Made by a program: the position numbers and the translations under genes. The notes below the pieces were generated by a model, which saw nothing but the letters and a program-made list of their open reading frames with translations, did no database searches and was not told the origin of the DNA. 64,000 bases of DNA from Pseudotabrizicola algicola (lineage in GTDB: Bacteria; Pseudomonadota; Alphaproteobacteria; Rhodobacterales; Rhodobacteraceae). The stretch is from positions 124,001 through 188,000 of the forward strand of contig NZ_JAAIKE010000005.1 of assembly GCF_010915705.1 (NCBI RefSeq), written 5' to 3'. Each line of letters starts with the position of its first letter. The stretch's first letter is position 1. This document shows, piece by piece, positions 24,611 to 32,950 of this stretch.

Positions 24611-25302
24611 TTCGCGCCGCCGATCTGCTTCGGAGGATTGTGAGTGCTACCGACACCACTTGCGAGGTTGACCTTGCTTCCGGCAGTCCAGCCAGACCAG
24701 ACAGCATCATCAAACCGCGCCTTGCCAACTGCTGGTGCACAAACTGGTTTCGCACCTGAAAATCGTTCATCCCGAGCAGATGTCGCGACAGCATTGGCCT
24801 GCTTGTCGATAGACGGGCCGAAAATCTCAATCAGTCGATTGGACAGGCGGGCGACCATCCCCATCGTAAAATCACGAACTGCCACGCGGCGGGTAGCATC
24901 CGTCCTGCGGCGACGATAGACCCCCCCGGCTTTGAATTCCGCAATGCTGGTATCCACAGCACGATTGAGGACAGCGACCAAATAAGCTGCTATCTCCGGG
25001 CCGGGTTCTCGTCCGACGAAAACCAGATCGGCACCCCGCATGCCTTTTTCATGCAGAAATGTCGGCGCGGTATTGGTGCAATAGGCTACGACCTTCCAGA
25101 GGGCATCGCGCGCACTCCTGCCTTTGGTCGAGGCACTGACTGAGGCTTGCCCGATAGTCACCTCGGCCTCAGACAACCCATAGTCGCGCATCAACGCCGC
25201 CGCCTTCTGAGCAGCAGCGAGCGCTTCTGCCTCGGTGCAACCGGCTGCCGTGGTCATTTTCAGGAGAGCGGCGATCTTTTGCTTGATGTTGTCCGAGGTC
25301 AA
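24607..25302 (-). CDS. DUF2786 family protein
   Basis: The 231-residue protein begins MTSDNIKQKIAALLKMTTAA and has the DUF2786 N-terminal helical hairpin (CTEAEALAAAQKAAALMRDY). A mixed alpha/beta domain follows with VFVGREPGPEIAAYLVAVLN and a basic patch GGVYRRRRTDATRR. DUF2786 proteins are common in phage and mobile-element early regions, but their biochemical role is not known. Overlaps with both neighbours show coupling. Confidence 0.8.
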   Translation of the reverse strand: MTSDNIKQKIAALLKMTTAAGCTEAEALAAAQKAAALMRDYGLSEAEVTIGQASVSASTKGRSARDALWKVVAYCTNTAPTFLHEKGMRGADLVFVGREPGPEIAAYLVAVLNRAVDTSIAEFKAGGVYRRRRTDATRRVAVRDFTMGMVARLSNRLIEIFGPSIDKQANAVATSARDERFSGAKPVCAPAVGKARFDDAVWSGWTAGSKVNLASGVGSTHNPPKQIGGAK

Positions 25303-25520
25303 AGCAGCACCTCCAACTCGCGGGCGATGTCGTGAAGGTCATGGGCCACACGCGCATCATCGAAGGGTCGCGCGATCACATAGACGGAGAGATCGCTGGC
25401 GTTTGGGCCGTGCGCTTCGACGGACATCTCTGGCCCGCGATCAAGCGCGCGCTCCAGTGCCGCCTCAATAATGGCGATCCTTTGATGCAAAGGCAGGTCA
25501 GGTTGAAGACGGGCCGACAT
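25299..25520 (-). CDS. Small hypothetical phage protein
   Basis: A 73-residue ORF (MSARLQPDLPLHQRIAIIEA) overlaps the DUF2786 gene by four bases. It is acidic and mostly helical, with LSVYVIARPFDDARVAHDLH. No family is recognised. Coupling and coding-type composition support a real gene of the middle region. Confidence 0.6.
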   Translation of the reverse strand: MSARLQPDLPLHQRIAIIEAALERALDRGPEMSVEAHGPNASDLSVYVIARPFDDARVAHDLHDIARELEVLL

Positions 25521-25525
25521 GGGGG

Positions 25526-25765
25526 TTACTCCTCAGCTGGGGGCACCGGCGGGGCCAGCATGGACTCGACGGTTTCAAGGGTGAGTTTCAGTCGGCGCGC
25601 CACCGCCTTGCGGGCGGCATGCAGGTCCAGCTCGGTCGGGATGCCCGCGAACCAGTATTTCCGGCGCTCCACGACCTCTTCCGCCATCGCGGCGTGGACG
25701 CGGGAGGCAAGCGCCGCAATCTCTTCAAATATCTGGGCGCGGAGGTCGAGATGAACCATGATCAT
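25526..25765 (-). CDS. Small hypothetical helical phage protein
   Basis: A 79-residue ORF (MIMVHLDLRAQIFEEIAALA) starts in an ATGA overlap with the upstream gene. It is helical with a basic centre (AARKAVARRLKLTLETVESM) and a Pro/Glu tail. No family is recognised; a nucleic-acid or protein-binding role is possible. Confidence 0.6.
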   Translation of the reverse strand: MIMVHLDLRAQIFEEIAALASRVHAAMAEEVVERRKYWFAGIPTELDLHAARKAVARRLKLTLETVESMLAPPVPPAEE

Positions 25766-25977
25766 CGCGCCTCCGGGGCGGGCAACGCAAGACGCCTTAC
25801 AGACTTTGCGCGCTGACCTTGTTGCACCTCACCCAATTCTCCGAGTGCGTAGCCGAGTGCAGCCATGTCTTCTGTTTCGATCTCAATCCGGATCGTCGCT
25901 TTGACACCTTTCACGGTTGCGCCAAACGACTTCAGACGGAGCTTTTCGTCGGGAGCGCCAAAGATATGAAAACCCAT
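25762..25977 (-). CDS. Small hypothetical phage protein
   Basis: The 71-residue protein begins MGFHIFGAPDEKLRLKSFGA and has a beta-rich core (VKGVKATIRIEIETEDMAAL) and a basic C-terminus. It starts 2 bp after the stop of the two-helix membrane gene. The longer open frame upstream is out of phase with known genes and rejected. Function unknown. Confidence 0.6.
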   Translation of the reverse strand: MGFHIFGAPDEKLRLKSFGATVKGVKATIRIEIETEDMAALGYALGELGEVQQGQRAKSVRRLALPAPEAR

Positions 25978-25979
25978 GA

Positions 25980-26162
25980 TCACACGCCCCCTGCAGCGAT
26001 CATCAGCGCCGATGCGGCAATGGCCAGTGCGACAGCACAGGACAGACTTACAACGGTCGCGCGCCGGTCCTCTTGGAGAACAAAAGTCCCGCAAACCGCG
26101 CCGAAGAAGATCGCGAAGCACTGCAAGACAAAGGCGATGATGATGAGAAGAACTCCGATCAT
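25980..26162 (-). CDS. Small two-helix membrane protein
   Basis: A 60-residue ORF consists almost entirely of two transmembrane helices (about residues 2-28 and 37-58) joined by the short charged loop LQEDRRATV. It follows DUF3164 by 2 bp. Small inner-membrane proteins in phage early regions often serve superinfection exclusion or host takeover, but there is no specific evidence here. Confidence 0.6.
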   Translation of the reverse strand: MIGVLLIIIAFVLQCFAIFFGAVCGTFVLQEDRRATVVSLSCAVALAIAASALMIAAGGV

Positions 26163-26164
26163 AG

Positions 26165-26827
26165 CTATGCACTCGCCAGATCAATGGTCAGCGTCTGCCA
26201 AGGCGCGTCATAGGCATCGCGGTGCTGGAACCGCAGGTAGCTTTTGGACCCGATGACATGCATCGCAGCCCGGATCGCCTCCTGCCCCTTGCGGAACTCG
26301 GGATCATCGTCCTGGACGTTCAGCAGCACGAAGACATTGGCCCGGTTGATCTGGCCTTCCTTGTCAGTGTCAAAGGCGCTGGTGATGATCGACCGGATCA
26401 GCGGATCGGCCCCGGCCGCCCGTTCATTGAGCACCTTGTCGAACAGCATCTTGGCGATCTGCATTTCCGGGCCATAGGCGATCCGGTCCTGAATGCGGAC
26501 TTCCACCTTCATCAGCCCGTCAAAGGTGGAATAGGTGCGGTTGCCCTTCGGGCCGCCCACGGTCAGGCCATAATCCTGCATCATCAGCGCGTCGAATGAG
26601 CCAAGGTCTTCGTAAACATGGCCTTTGAAACGGGCAATCTGGGCGGCAAGGGCAAAGGCGAACCCAAAGATCTTGCGGACCTGCTCATCCTGCAGACGCT
26701 TCATCGTCGGAACGTTCTCGACGGCACGCAGACCGCCCTTCCCGTCCGCCATGTACAGGTTGCCATTGGCTTCGATGATGCCGGTGGGGACCGGGTGTGG
26801 TTCAAACCGCGTGGTATGGGACGTCAT
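26165..26827 (-). CDS. DUF3164 family protein
   Basis: The 220-residue protein shows DUF3164 features: ADGKGGLRAVENV near the N-terminus, the central KGHVYEDLGSFDALMMQDYG and GNRTYSTFDGLMKVEVRIQD, and a C-terminal WQTLTIDLASA. The family is a steady member of the early/middle region of Mu-like phages, downstream of A and B. Its function is unknown. It starts in an ATGA overlap with the 74-residue gene. Confidence 0.88.
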   Translation of the reverse strand: MTSHTTRFEPHPVPTGIIEANGNLYMADGKGGLRAVENVPTMKRLQDEQVRKIFGFAFALAAQIARFKGHVYEDLGSFDALMMQDYGLTVGGPKGNRTYSTFDGLMKVEVRIQDRIAYGPEMQIAKMLFDKVLNERAAGADPLIRSIITSAFDTDKEGQINRANVFVLLNVQDDDPEFRKGQEAIRAAMHVIGSKSYLRFQHRDAYDAPWQTLTIDLASA

Positions 26828-27048
26828 GTCCGTGTCCTTTCGATAAGGGTGTCTGGGGTGGCTTCGCCGGGCAGGACCGGCACCAGGCCGAGCGCGATCA
26901 GCGTCCCGGTCATGGCGGTGATGTCATCAATCGAAAGGCCGGTGATGCCGCGCATGTCATCGCGCAGAACCCGGCCCACCGCACGCGCCGCGCGTTCGAC
27001 CATCTCTTGCGGTGCCATGGGCACGATCGGGCGGACAGGCCTACCCAT
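26824..27048 (-). CDS. Small hypothetical phage protein
   Basis: A 74-residue ORF (MGRPVRPIVPMAPQEMVERA) overlaps the DnaA-like gene by 8 bp and DUF3164 by four. It has an Arg-rich helix (ARAVGRVLRDDMRGITGL) followed by a hydrophobic segment. No family is recognised. Confidence 0.6.
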   Translation of the reverse strand: MGRPVRPIVPMAPQEMVERAARAVGRVLRDDMRGITGLSIDDITAMTGTLIALGLVPVLPGEATPDTLIERTRT

Positions 27049-27484
27049 GCCGCGCCTCCGTCAGCTGCAGTGCCGCCTTGCGGGCCTCGGCATCGGACAG
27101 GTCCCCGTTGGCCAGCACCGACCGCACGGCGGTCAGGCAAAGGTCGGGCATCATGCCCGACGAGGCACCCGTCAGGATGGAGCGGCGCAGATACTGCACC
27201 TCGCGGCGATAGCCATCATCCTGCGCAATGCGGTCGGACACCTGATCGATGCCATAGCGCACCGTGGTTTCGTCGCGGCCACCGACCAGCTGGCCGATCC
27301 CGGACAAGGTCAGGTGGGTCAGATCGCGCAGCAGCCACATCAGCTCATGGCGGACGCGGACCACGGGACGGATACTGATCCGCGAGGTGATGATCAGATC
27401 TGCGGATGCCTGGCGCAGCGACAGGAAGGCGTCGATCACCTCCTGTGCCGGGCGGGTTTCCTTCATCGACGGGGGAAGCCTCAT
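27041..27484 (-). CDS. DnaA domain IV-like DNA-binding protein
   Basis: The 147-residue protein contains VRHELMWLLRDLTHLTLSGI followed by GQLVGGRDETTVRYG (residues 64-78). This closely matches the DnaA domain IV signature, in which the GGRDHTTV loop contacts the DnaA box; Glu replaces His. There is no ATPase domain, so it cannot be a full initiator. It may recognise DnaA-box-like sites in phage or host DNA. Start at 27484 is set by an ATGA overlap. Confidence 0.7.
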   Translation of the reverse strand: MRLPPSMKETRPAQEVIDAFLSLRQASADLIITSRISIRPVVRVRHELMWLLRDLTHLTLSGIGQLVGGRDETTVRYGIDQVSDRIAQDDGYRREVQYLRRSILTGASSGMMPDLCLTAVRSVLANGDLSDAEARKAALQLTEARHG

Positions 27485-27852
27485 TCCTGTGTCTCCTTCA
27501 GATATCGGGGGCAGCGCTGACAGGCACGGAACATGCGCGAGCGCAGCGGGTTGCCGGTCTGGAAGCGCTTCGCCTTGGCCCGCCAGTCCTGACATTCATT
27601 TGTCGGCATGTTGCCCAGGGCCGGACAGGCGACCACGGCGCGGCCATAGACGCCGCGATAGCGTTCCTCGACCGCCACCAGGTCACCGCCATATTTGTTG
27701 GCGAGCACAGCGCTCACCAGCGAGGCGGACCGGCCAAGCGCCTTGGCCACCTTGGCCTGACTGGCTTTGCCACATTCAATGGCAAGCCCCTCCACCCAGT
27801 CCGGCAGACCATCACCCCATGCAGCGCGGGCGGTATCGAGCGGGCCGCTCAT
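27481..27852 (-). CDS. Small HTH protein with cysteine cluster
   Basis: The 123-residue protein has a helix-turn-helix in the N-terminal half (KASQAKVAKALGRSASLVSA) and a C-terminal cluster CxxC-type FRACQRCPRY plus earlier Cys in NECQDW, which might bind metal. Similar small regulators follow the B gene in transposable phages of this group. Overlaps on both sides indicate coupling. DNA targets are unknown. Confidence 0.65.
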   Translation of the reverse strand: MSGPLDTARAAWGDGLPDWVEGLAIECGKASQAKVAKALGRSASLVSAVLANKYGGDLVAVEERYRGVYGRAVVACPALGNMPTNECQDWRAKAKRFQTGNPLRSRMFRACQRCPRYLKETQE

Positions 27853-28430
27853 TTCGCGCGCTCCATCCGGCCGATGCCGCTGACAAAGGCATAGACCCCC
27901 TCATTCGCATCCCAGACCGCCGAGACCCGCTTTTCCTGCGGCGCACGCGGCCCGCTGTTGTGCACCAGCACATAGGTGGCCTCGCGGCCAACCGATGGGT
28001 CTGCCGTGCGCAGAACGCTCAGATAGCCGCCCTGCAGCAAGGCCCGGCAATAGGCCCGCGCCTCCTTCAGCTCTGGCCGGAGGTCTTCCCGGCAATGCGC
28101 CAGCAAATCGACCGGCCCGAACTTCTTGAGATTGCGCATCGCCGTCCAGAACTGTCCGGCGATCAGCGATGCCCGGTCGGTTGGTTGCCGGTATTCGGGG
28201 GTGAGCGCGAACATCTTGCGCCCCCGCGCCCCACCGCCATGCTCCACCCGCACCCGGCCCTCATCGCACCAGCGAAGGATGATCTTCTTTGCCGCCTCCA
28301 GGCTGATGCTCAGCTCCGTGGCAATCTCCGCGTAGCCGAATTTTCCGACCCGCTGCGCCAGCGCCCAGGCCTTGGCCTCGGTCTCGGGCAACCGGGCGGC
28401 GGTCACAGTCTGATTTGCCCCCATCAGCAT
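27849..28430 (-). CDS. Winged-helix phage protein after transposition genes
   Basis: The 193-residue protein has an N-terminal winged helix (KFGYAEIATELSISLEAAKK, then a wing VRVEHGGGARGRKMFAL). A helical domain follows, with a C-terminal beta part (GREATYVLVHNSGP). It begins 1 bp after the stop of the MuB-like gene. It probably binds DNA and may regulate early genes or transposition; no named family was recognised. Confidence 0.65.
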   Translation of the reverse strand: MLMGANQTVTAARLPETEAKAWALAQRVGKFGYAEIATELSISLEAAKKIILRWCDEGRVRVEHGGGARGRKMFALTPEYRQPTDRASLIAGQFWTAMRNLKKFGPVDLLAHCREDLRPELKEARAYCRALLQGGYLSVLRTADPSVGREATYVLVHNSGPRAPQEKRVSAVWDANEGVYAFVSGIGRMERAK

Positions 28431-28431
28431 G

Positions 28432-29220
28432 TCACGCGCTCCTCCGGGCCTGACGGGCCGCAATCTGTGCCCGGGCCACCACACTGGCCTCCTCGCGGCG
28501 GGGTGCCGGGGCGTCACCTCCGAAAAACGGCCGCCCACCCCACTCTTTCAGGGCAACTCTCTCCCAACCCTGGCGCATCGCCTCCTCGCGCACCTTGGCA
28601 AGGTTGATGGAAACCCGCCGCAGCGAGCGCCGCGATTGTTCGAGGATGAGCGCCTTCAGATCGTCACCAATCGTGATGCCCCGCGCATAGATCGGGGCCA
28701 GTTGTGACACATCACCGATCTCGGCCGGTTGCGCCGCGACCCAGTCCAGCATCCGGCCATGCACCCGCTCCCAGCGCTGCAGCATAAGCGGCAATTCTTC
28801 CTCGCCGATCAGGATCACAGGCACGTTCGAGGCCTCGTAAAGCCCGCGCACGACCTCGACCATGTCGCCGCGCGCCAGCCGGTCGGCTTCATCGATCAAC
28901 AAAGGGCGCTGCGCTTTTGCGAGAGCTTCGGCAACCTGATGCGCCAGTTCCGGTGCTGTCCGAGCCGGTTTCAACTCCAGCTCGACAGCAAGGAAGTGCA
29001 GCAGCTGCTTCGACCGCCAGAGCGGCTGCACTTCGACATGGATCGCGTCAAAGCTGTTCTGGACATAGGTGGCGGCGCAGGATTTGCCGTAGCCCGAAGG
29101 GCCGTAAAATGTCGCCATGCCGGGCAGGCCGTATTCGCGCATCTGCACCCGGTCCACGAGGGCGTGCAGCGCGGATACATTGCGCAGGGCGGCGACATTT
29201 TGGTACAGGACGTCTGACAT
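28432..29220 (-). CDS. MuB-like transposition target ATPase
   Basis: The 262-residue AAA+ protein has Walker A GPSGYGKS (residues 40-47) and Walker B LLIDEADR (107-114), and the sensor-like VPVILIGEEELP. MuB proteins bind target DNA, stimulate transposase and give target immunity. The start at 29220 matches the family N-terminus MSDVLYQNVAALRNVSALHA and has AAAAAGGAG upstream, 20 bp after the transposase stop. Partner: the transposase encoded just before it. Confidence 0.92.
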   Translation of the reverse strand: MSDVLYQNVAALRNVSALHALVDRVQMREYGLPGMATFYGPSGYGKSCAATYVQNSFDAIHVEVQPLWRSKQLLHFLAVELELKPARTAPELAHQVAEALAKAQRPLLIDEADRLARGDMVEVVRGLYEASNVPVILIGEEELPLMLQRWERVHGRMLDWVAAQPAEIGDVSQLAPIYARGITIGDDLKALILEQSRRSLRRVSINLAKVREEAMRQGWERVALKEWGGRPFFGGDAPAPRREEASVVARAQIAARQARRSA

Positions 29221-29240
29221 GCTCGATCGTCTCCTTTTTG

Positions 29241-31373
29241 TTATCCGAACAGCGTGTCGCCGTGGGTCAGCCACAGCTTCCGCTCGGTCCGGTAGTCGGA
29301 TGTCGTCTGAAAGCCGGTGAGCCACCGCTGTTGGTCAGCCGTGACCGGCCCACCGGCTTCGATGATCTGTTCCAGCTCCAGCGCCCGCCGGAACAGCTCG
29401 CGGGGCGACTGGACAGGATCGACGGCACGCCGGGGGCGTGATGGCAGGGTGGTGACGGTCGCACCCGGCGCGTCTGCCTGTGGGGCCACCTTCGGCTTGC
29501 CGCGTACAACGGCCTTTGTCGGCACCAGCTGCACCACGCTCGCCGCCGGTGCGCCGGGTTCGACCGGGGCCACCTTGTCCAGCTCACGGCCAAGCTCTGC
29601 CGCTGTGAACACCTTGTGCGCTTTTGCGGCCTCGCGCTCGGCCTTGAGCCAGGCGCGCTTCGACTTGGCGAGAACCTTCGCATCCTCCATCGCGAAAAAA
29701 CCGCCCCGGTGGAATGTTTCGGCATGGCCGAGGTAAGCGTTGTCCTGACTGTAGATGTGCAAACCGGCCCAGAGATCGGCAGGATCGAAGCGCACCACGA
29801 CAGCACGACCTGCCAGTTCGGTCATCCAGGACGACCAGTATTTGTTGCCCATCAGACTGACCTCGCCGGTCCGGCTATGGGTCTTCAACCCTTTGGCCCC
29901 CATCATCCACATGCGGCGCTGTGCTTCTGTGGCTTTGGTGATCTTCGATCTGGCGTAGCTCTCGTCAAACGCCTCGGCAAAGCTGCGCCCATAGGCCACT
30001 TCCGAGCGCCGCCCCACACGGGTGTTATGCTCCGCGATGCCCTCGGCAACGATCCGCAGGAATTCTTCCAGTTCGATCGCACGGCTGCCGTAATTCTCGG
30101 GCTTGGCATCGGGCCGATTGCCCGTCCATGATCCTTCAAGCCGGGGATCCTTGGCGATGCTGTCGCACATATCCCGGAAAGCGCGCTCGATAGGCTTGGA
30201 TTGGCCGCTATAGGGCGTGGCCCAGTGGATCTCGCAGCCGAGCGATGTGAACAGGCCCGGCACATCGTCATCCATGACCTTGAACCGATACCGGGTCTCG
30301 GAACCGCCGGTCACCGATTTCGCGGCAAATTCGCGCCCGTTGTCGAGCAACACATGCTTCGGGATGCCCCAGTCCTCGATCATGTCGCCAGCGGCCAGCA
30401 ACACGGTGCTGCTGTTGGCGGTCTGGTCGACCCGCCATGCGATGATGCGACCGGAAAAGATGTCCTGAAACGCCACCATCTGGGGCCGCCCAATATACGG
30501 TGGCTCATTCTGTCCCGGCTCGACCGGCCAGATGACGAAGTTGTCCCACTTGTGATAGTCGGCGTTCACCGCTTCCAGCGCATGCAGGCAGGTCTTGTCA
30601 CGCACCTGGCTCGGATACAGCCGCTTGACCGCATCGAGCCCTTTGCGCAGCAGGACCTGCGTCACATGGCTGACCACCGCATTCAGCCGCCGCCGCATCA
30701 TCCATTCCGGCAGGATCGCCAACCCCCTGGCCTTCGCGATCCGGACAACCGCCCGATAGGCCGAGGCAAAGGACGGCCCGGACAGCCGCAGATAATAGCT
30801 CTTGATCAGGTCGAAGAACTCGGGATCGCAATCGACGGTGCCCCCCTGACGGCTGGCACCGTCATTGCGGCGATCCACAAGATAGGGCAGCCGGTCGGCG
30901 CTGCGCACCCCCTCGATCATGTTCAGCCAGTTCCAGATCGTGCGCGCGCCCTGACCCGTTGCCATGGCCACCTGCCGCACCGCCAGATCCCGGCCCAGCA
31001 CCGGCTCCATCGCCTCGACCTGCTGGATGATCCGCAGCCGGGTCAGCGCCCTGGCCTTGGCATTCTCCTTCAGGCCCTCATACCACGCCCAGGCCTCCTC
31101 CCGGTCCATGCGCTCGGGTGCAGTCGGATCACCAGCATCTGCAGCAGCGGCTTCGATCAGCCTGCGCTGAGCGCGTGGTGGCAACAGCCGCCAGCTGTAT
31201 TCCCAGCCACCGCCCCGCCCGGACCGGCGGCGCGCGAATTCAGGGTGCCCGCGCCAGTCGTTGCGCCGGGCGAAATCATCAACACCCTGCCGGGTGTCCG
31301 GCAGATCGGGCAGCGCCGCAGCAGACAGCTCTGCCGTCGACCACCATTCCTTTTGCGGGGCGGCGGCGATCAT
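29241..31373 (-). CDS. MuA-like DDE transposase
   Basis: The 710-residue protein begins with a Mu-type winged-helix end-binding domain (WWSTAELSAAALPDLPDTRQ, about residues 10-60). The catalytic core carries the DDE triad D272 (NADYHKWDN), D344 (LLDNGREF) and E396 (KPIERAFRD), spacing like MuA D269/D336/E392. The C-terminal 100 residues are Ala/Pro/Val-rich, where MuA contacts MuB. It cuts and joins the phage ends during integration and replicative transposition. It overlaps the ParB-like gene (ATGA). Confidence 0.96.
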   Translation of the reverse strand: MIAAAPQKEWWSTAELSAAALPDLPDTRQGVDDFARRNDWRGHPEFARRRSGRGGGWEYSWRLLPPRAQRRLIEAAAADAGDPTAPERMDREEAWAWYEGLKENAKARALTRLRIIQQVEAMEPVLGRDLAVRQVAMATGQGARTIWNWLNMIEGVRSADRLPYLVDRRNDGASRQGGTVDCDPEFFDLIKSYYLRLSGPSFASAYRAVVRIAKARGLAILPEWMMRRRLNAVVSHVTQVLLRKGLDAVKRLYPSQVRDKTCLHALEAVNADYHKWDNFVIWPVEPGQNEPPYIGRPQMVAFQDIFSGRIIAWRVDQTANSSTVLLAAGDMIEDWGIPKHVLLDNGREFAAKSVTGGSETRYRFKVMDDDVPGLFTSLGCEIHWATPYSGQSKPIERAFRDMCDSIAKDPRLEGSWTGNRPDAKPENYGSRAIELEEFLRIVAEGIAEHNTRVGRRSEVAYGRSFAEAFDESYARSKITKATEAQRRMWMMGAKGLKTHSRTGEVSLMGNKYWSSWMTELAGRAVVVRFDPADLWAGLHIYSQDNAYLGHAETFHRGGFFAMEDAKVLAKSKRAWLKAEREAAKAHKVFTAAELGRELDKVAPVEPGAPAASVVQLVPTKAVVRGKPKVAPQADAPGATVTTLPSRPRRAVDPVQSPRELFRRALELEQIIEAGGPVTADQQRWLTGFQTTSDYRTERKLWLTHGDTLFG

Positions 31374-32233
31374 GCGGCCTCTCCCCGGCCCTTGGCGACA
31401 CGCGCCATCACAGCGGCAATCGCGCCGTATTCGTCATCGACAAACTGGGCGCGGGCCGCAGGGCGGGCGCGGGACCATGCCGCCAGCAGCGCCTTGAACT
31501 CGGCTGCAACCGGGTCTTTAACGGGGGTTTCAACACCGGATTTCAGGCTGCGCCGTGCCTCGGCGGCGGACTTGCATTGACCCGCCGCCATCCGCCCGAC
31601 CACGTCATGACGTTCGGTCGGATCACTGATCCGGGCAATCTCGGTCAGGTCTTTCAGGGTGACCGGGCGCGGGGCCTGGCGCAGCTGGTGCACCTCGCCA
31701 GCGCCGAGCTTCCCACCAGCGGCAACGATCTTGCGTACCTGCCGATCGGTGAGGCCGAATTTCTCTGCTGTCGCGGTCACGAATGCGACGGAACTCGGTT
31801 CCGTCGCATCCCAGCGTTTGGCCGCCAACGCTGCCCCGGTCGCATATTTCGTTTCTGGGTGCAGCCGCTCATAGACCTTCTTGCGCTCCGCCAGAAACAC
31901 CGCCGTATCCAGCGCATTCATCTCCGCGCCCGCAAGGTTGTCATCGATCTCCATCAGACGCGCCCAGTCGTCGGTCACGTCGGTCCAGACCTTGGCCTCG
32001 ATCTCTTCCCAGCCCAGCCGCTTTGCCGCCTCCAGCCGGTGCGCCCCGGCGATCAGCACAAGGCTGCCGTCCTTCTTCTTGCGCACATGGATCGCATCCT
32101 TCATCACGCCGGTCTCGCGGATCGAGGCGATCAGGCTTTCGACCCCCGCCTCCGAGACCGGGCGCAACCGGCTGCGGGCGTCGATATCGGCCAGCTTCAC
32201 CGTGGATTGCTGCATCAGGGTTGGTTTCTTCAC
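31370..32233 (-). CDS. ParB/Spo0J-like nuclease-domain protein
   Basis: The 287-residue protein has a ParB N-terminal domain (LADIDARSRLRPVSEAGVES; LVLIAGAHRLEAAKRLGW, in place of the usual GxRR motif). A helix-turn-helix follows (TAEKFGLTDRQVRKIVAAGG) and then a basic C-terminus. A GTG start at 32233 is preferred because AAGGGG lies 6 bp before it; an ATG at 32215 is the alternative. No ParA partner is present in the phage, so it more likely assists transposition or regulation than partition. Confidence 0.8.
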   Translation of the reverse strand: MKKPTLMQQSTVKLADIDARSRLRPVSEAGVESLIASIRETGVMKDAIHVRKKKDGSLVLIAGAHRLEAAKRLGWEEIEAKVWTDVTDDWARLMEIDDNLAGAEMNALDTAVFLAERKKVYERLHPETKYATGAALAAKRWDATEPSSVAFVTATAEKFGLTDRQVRKIVAAGGKLGAGEVHQLRQAPRPVTLKDLTEIARISDPTERHDVVGRMAAGQCKSAAEARRSLKSGVETPVKDPVAAEFKALLAAWSRARPAARAQFVDDEYGAIAAVMARVAKGRGEAA

Positions 32234-32255
32234 GTCTGGCCCCTTGTCTTCCCCG

Positions 32256-32594
32256 TCACGCCCTTGCGGCGCGACGGACCTTTCCGCTCGATGTGGCGGC
32301 AATCGTCATGCTGCCGCCGTCACTGCGCCCCCGGCAGCCATTGCAAAGCCGGTGATGGATGCCCTCACTCGCGAACTCTGTGCTGCAGGACAGGCAGGGC
32401 CGAGGCCCGCGCTTCGCCTTCAGATCAGCGGCGCGCTGCAAACGGTCGCGCAGCTGCTCGGCTTGCACCCGGAACGGTGTGATCCGGCCACACATCGCCC
32501 CCTCCGGGTCAAACACCGCATAGCCCTTGCCGGGCAGATGCTCGGCCCGGAAAGCCATGCGCGCGGGCTTTGGCAGGTTGCAGTCCTTGGTCAT
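32256..32594 (-). CDS. Small early phage protein with zinc-finger-like cysteines
   Basis: The 112-residue protein contains CLSCSTEFASEGIHHRLCNG followed by C, a likely four-cysteine zinc site (CxxC...CxxC). Before it is a beta segment (GKGYAVFDPEGAMCGRITPF). The start is coupled to the stop of the preceding gene (TGATG). Short zinc-binding proteins are common early phage products; the specific role is unknown. Confidence 0.6.
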   Translation of the reverse strand: MTKDCNLPKPARMAFRAEHLPGKGYAVFDPEGAMCGRITPFRVQAEQLRDRLQRAADLKAKRGPRPCLSCSTEFASEGIHHRLCNGCRGRSDGGSMTIAATSSGKVRRAARA

Positions 32595-32827
32595 CAAAAC
32601 CACCCTCCCCGTGCCAGCCAGAGCGTGATCCGGCCAAGCAACTGATTGGACATGCAGCGGTGCAGGGCATCGACCAGAGCGTCGACCGAATGCGTGTAGC
32701 GGGCCGTGGCACTGTCCCGCTCCGCCTGGGTCACGGTGCGGTCGCGCATCTGCGCGCGGGCATCAAGCGCCGCCTGCAAATGGCCCATGGCCGTCGCCCA
32801 GGTCTGAGGAACGCCGAGCATCATCAT
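32594..32827 (-). CDS. Small early phage protein, helical
   Basis: A 77-residue ORF (MMMLGVPQTWATAMGHLQAA) with helices rich in Ala, Arg and Asp. It overlaps the membrane peptide gene at its start and the zinc-finger-like gene at its end. No family is recognised. The chain of overlaps supports expression from the early promoter. Confidence 0.55.
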   Translation of the reverse strand: MMMLGVPQTWATAMGHLQAALDARAQMRDRTVTQAERDSATARYTHSVDALVDALHRCMSNQLLGRITLWLARGGWF

Positions 32828-32949
32828 TGTGCCCCCTCCCCTGCCAGCAGGCAGACATACAGCAGGGCAAACAGCGCAGCCGCGCCCAGGACATCACCGA
32901 TCAGGCTGTTCTCAAGGCGGGCATGGGCCGCGAGCAGGCGGTGCAGCAC
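32824..32949 (-). CDS. Small single-helix membrane peptide
   Basis: A GTG-started 41-residue ORF reads VLHRLLAAHARLENSLIGDV and then a hydrophobic helix ALFALLYVCLLAG. It ends in the start codon of the next gene. It is too short for ordinary ORF filters, but the amphipathic-plus-membrane layout and coupling look real. Start codon choice is uncertain, as the frame is open upstream. Confidence 0.45.
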   Translation of the reverse strand: MLHRLLAAHARLENSLIGDVLGAAALFALLYVCLLAGEGAQ

Positions 32950-32950
32950 G

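Noticed and set aside
26824-27212. Overlapping small ORFs on both strands around the 74-residue gene
   Set aside because: Only the frame coupled to its neighbours by short overlaps is kept; the others are shadows of the DnaA-like gene.
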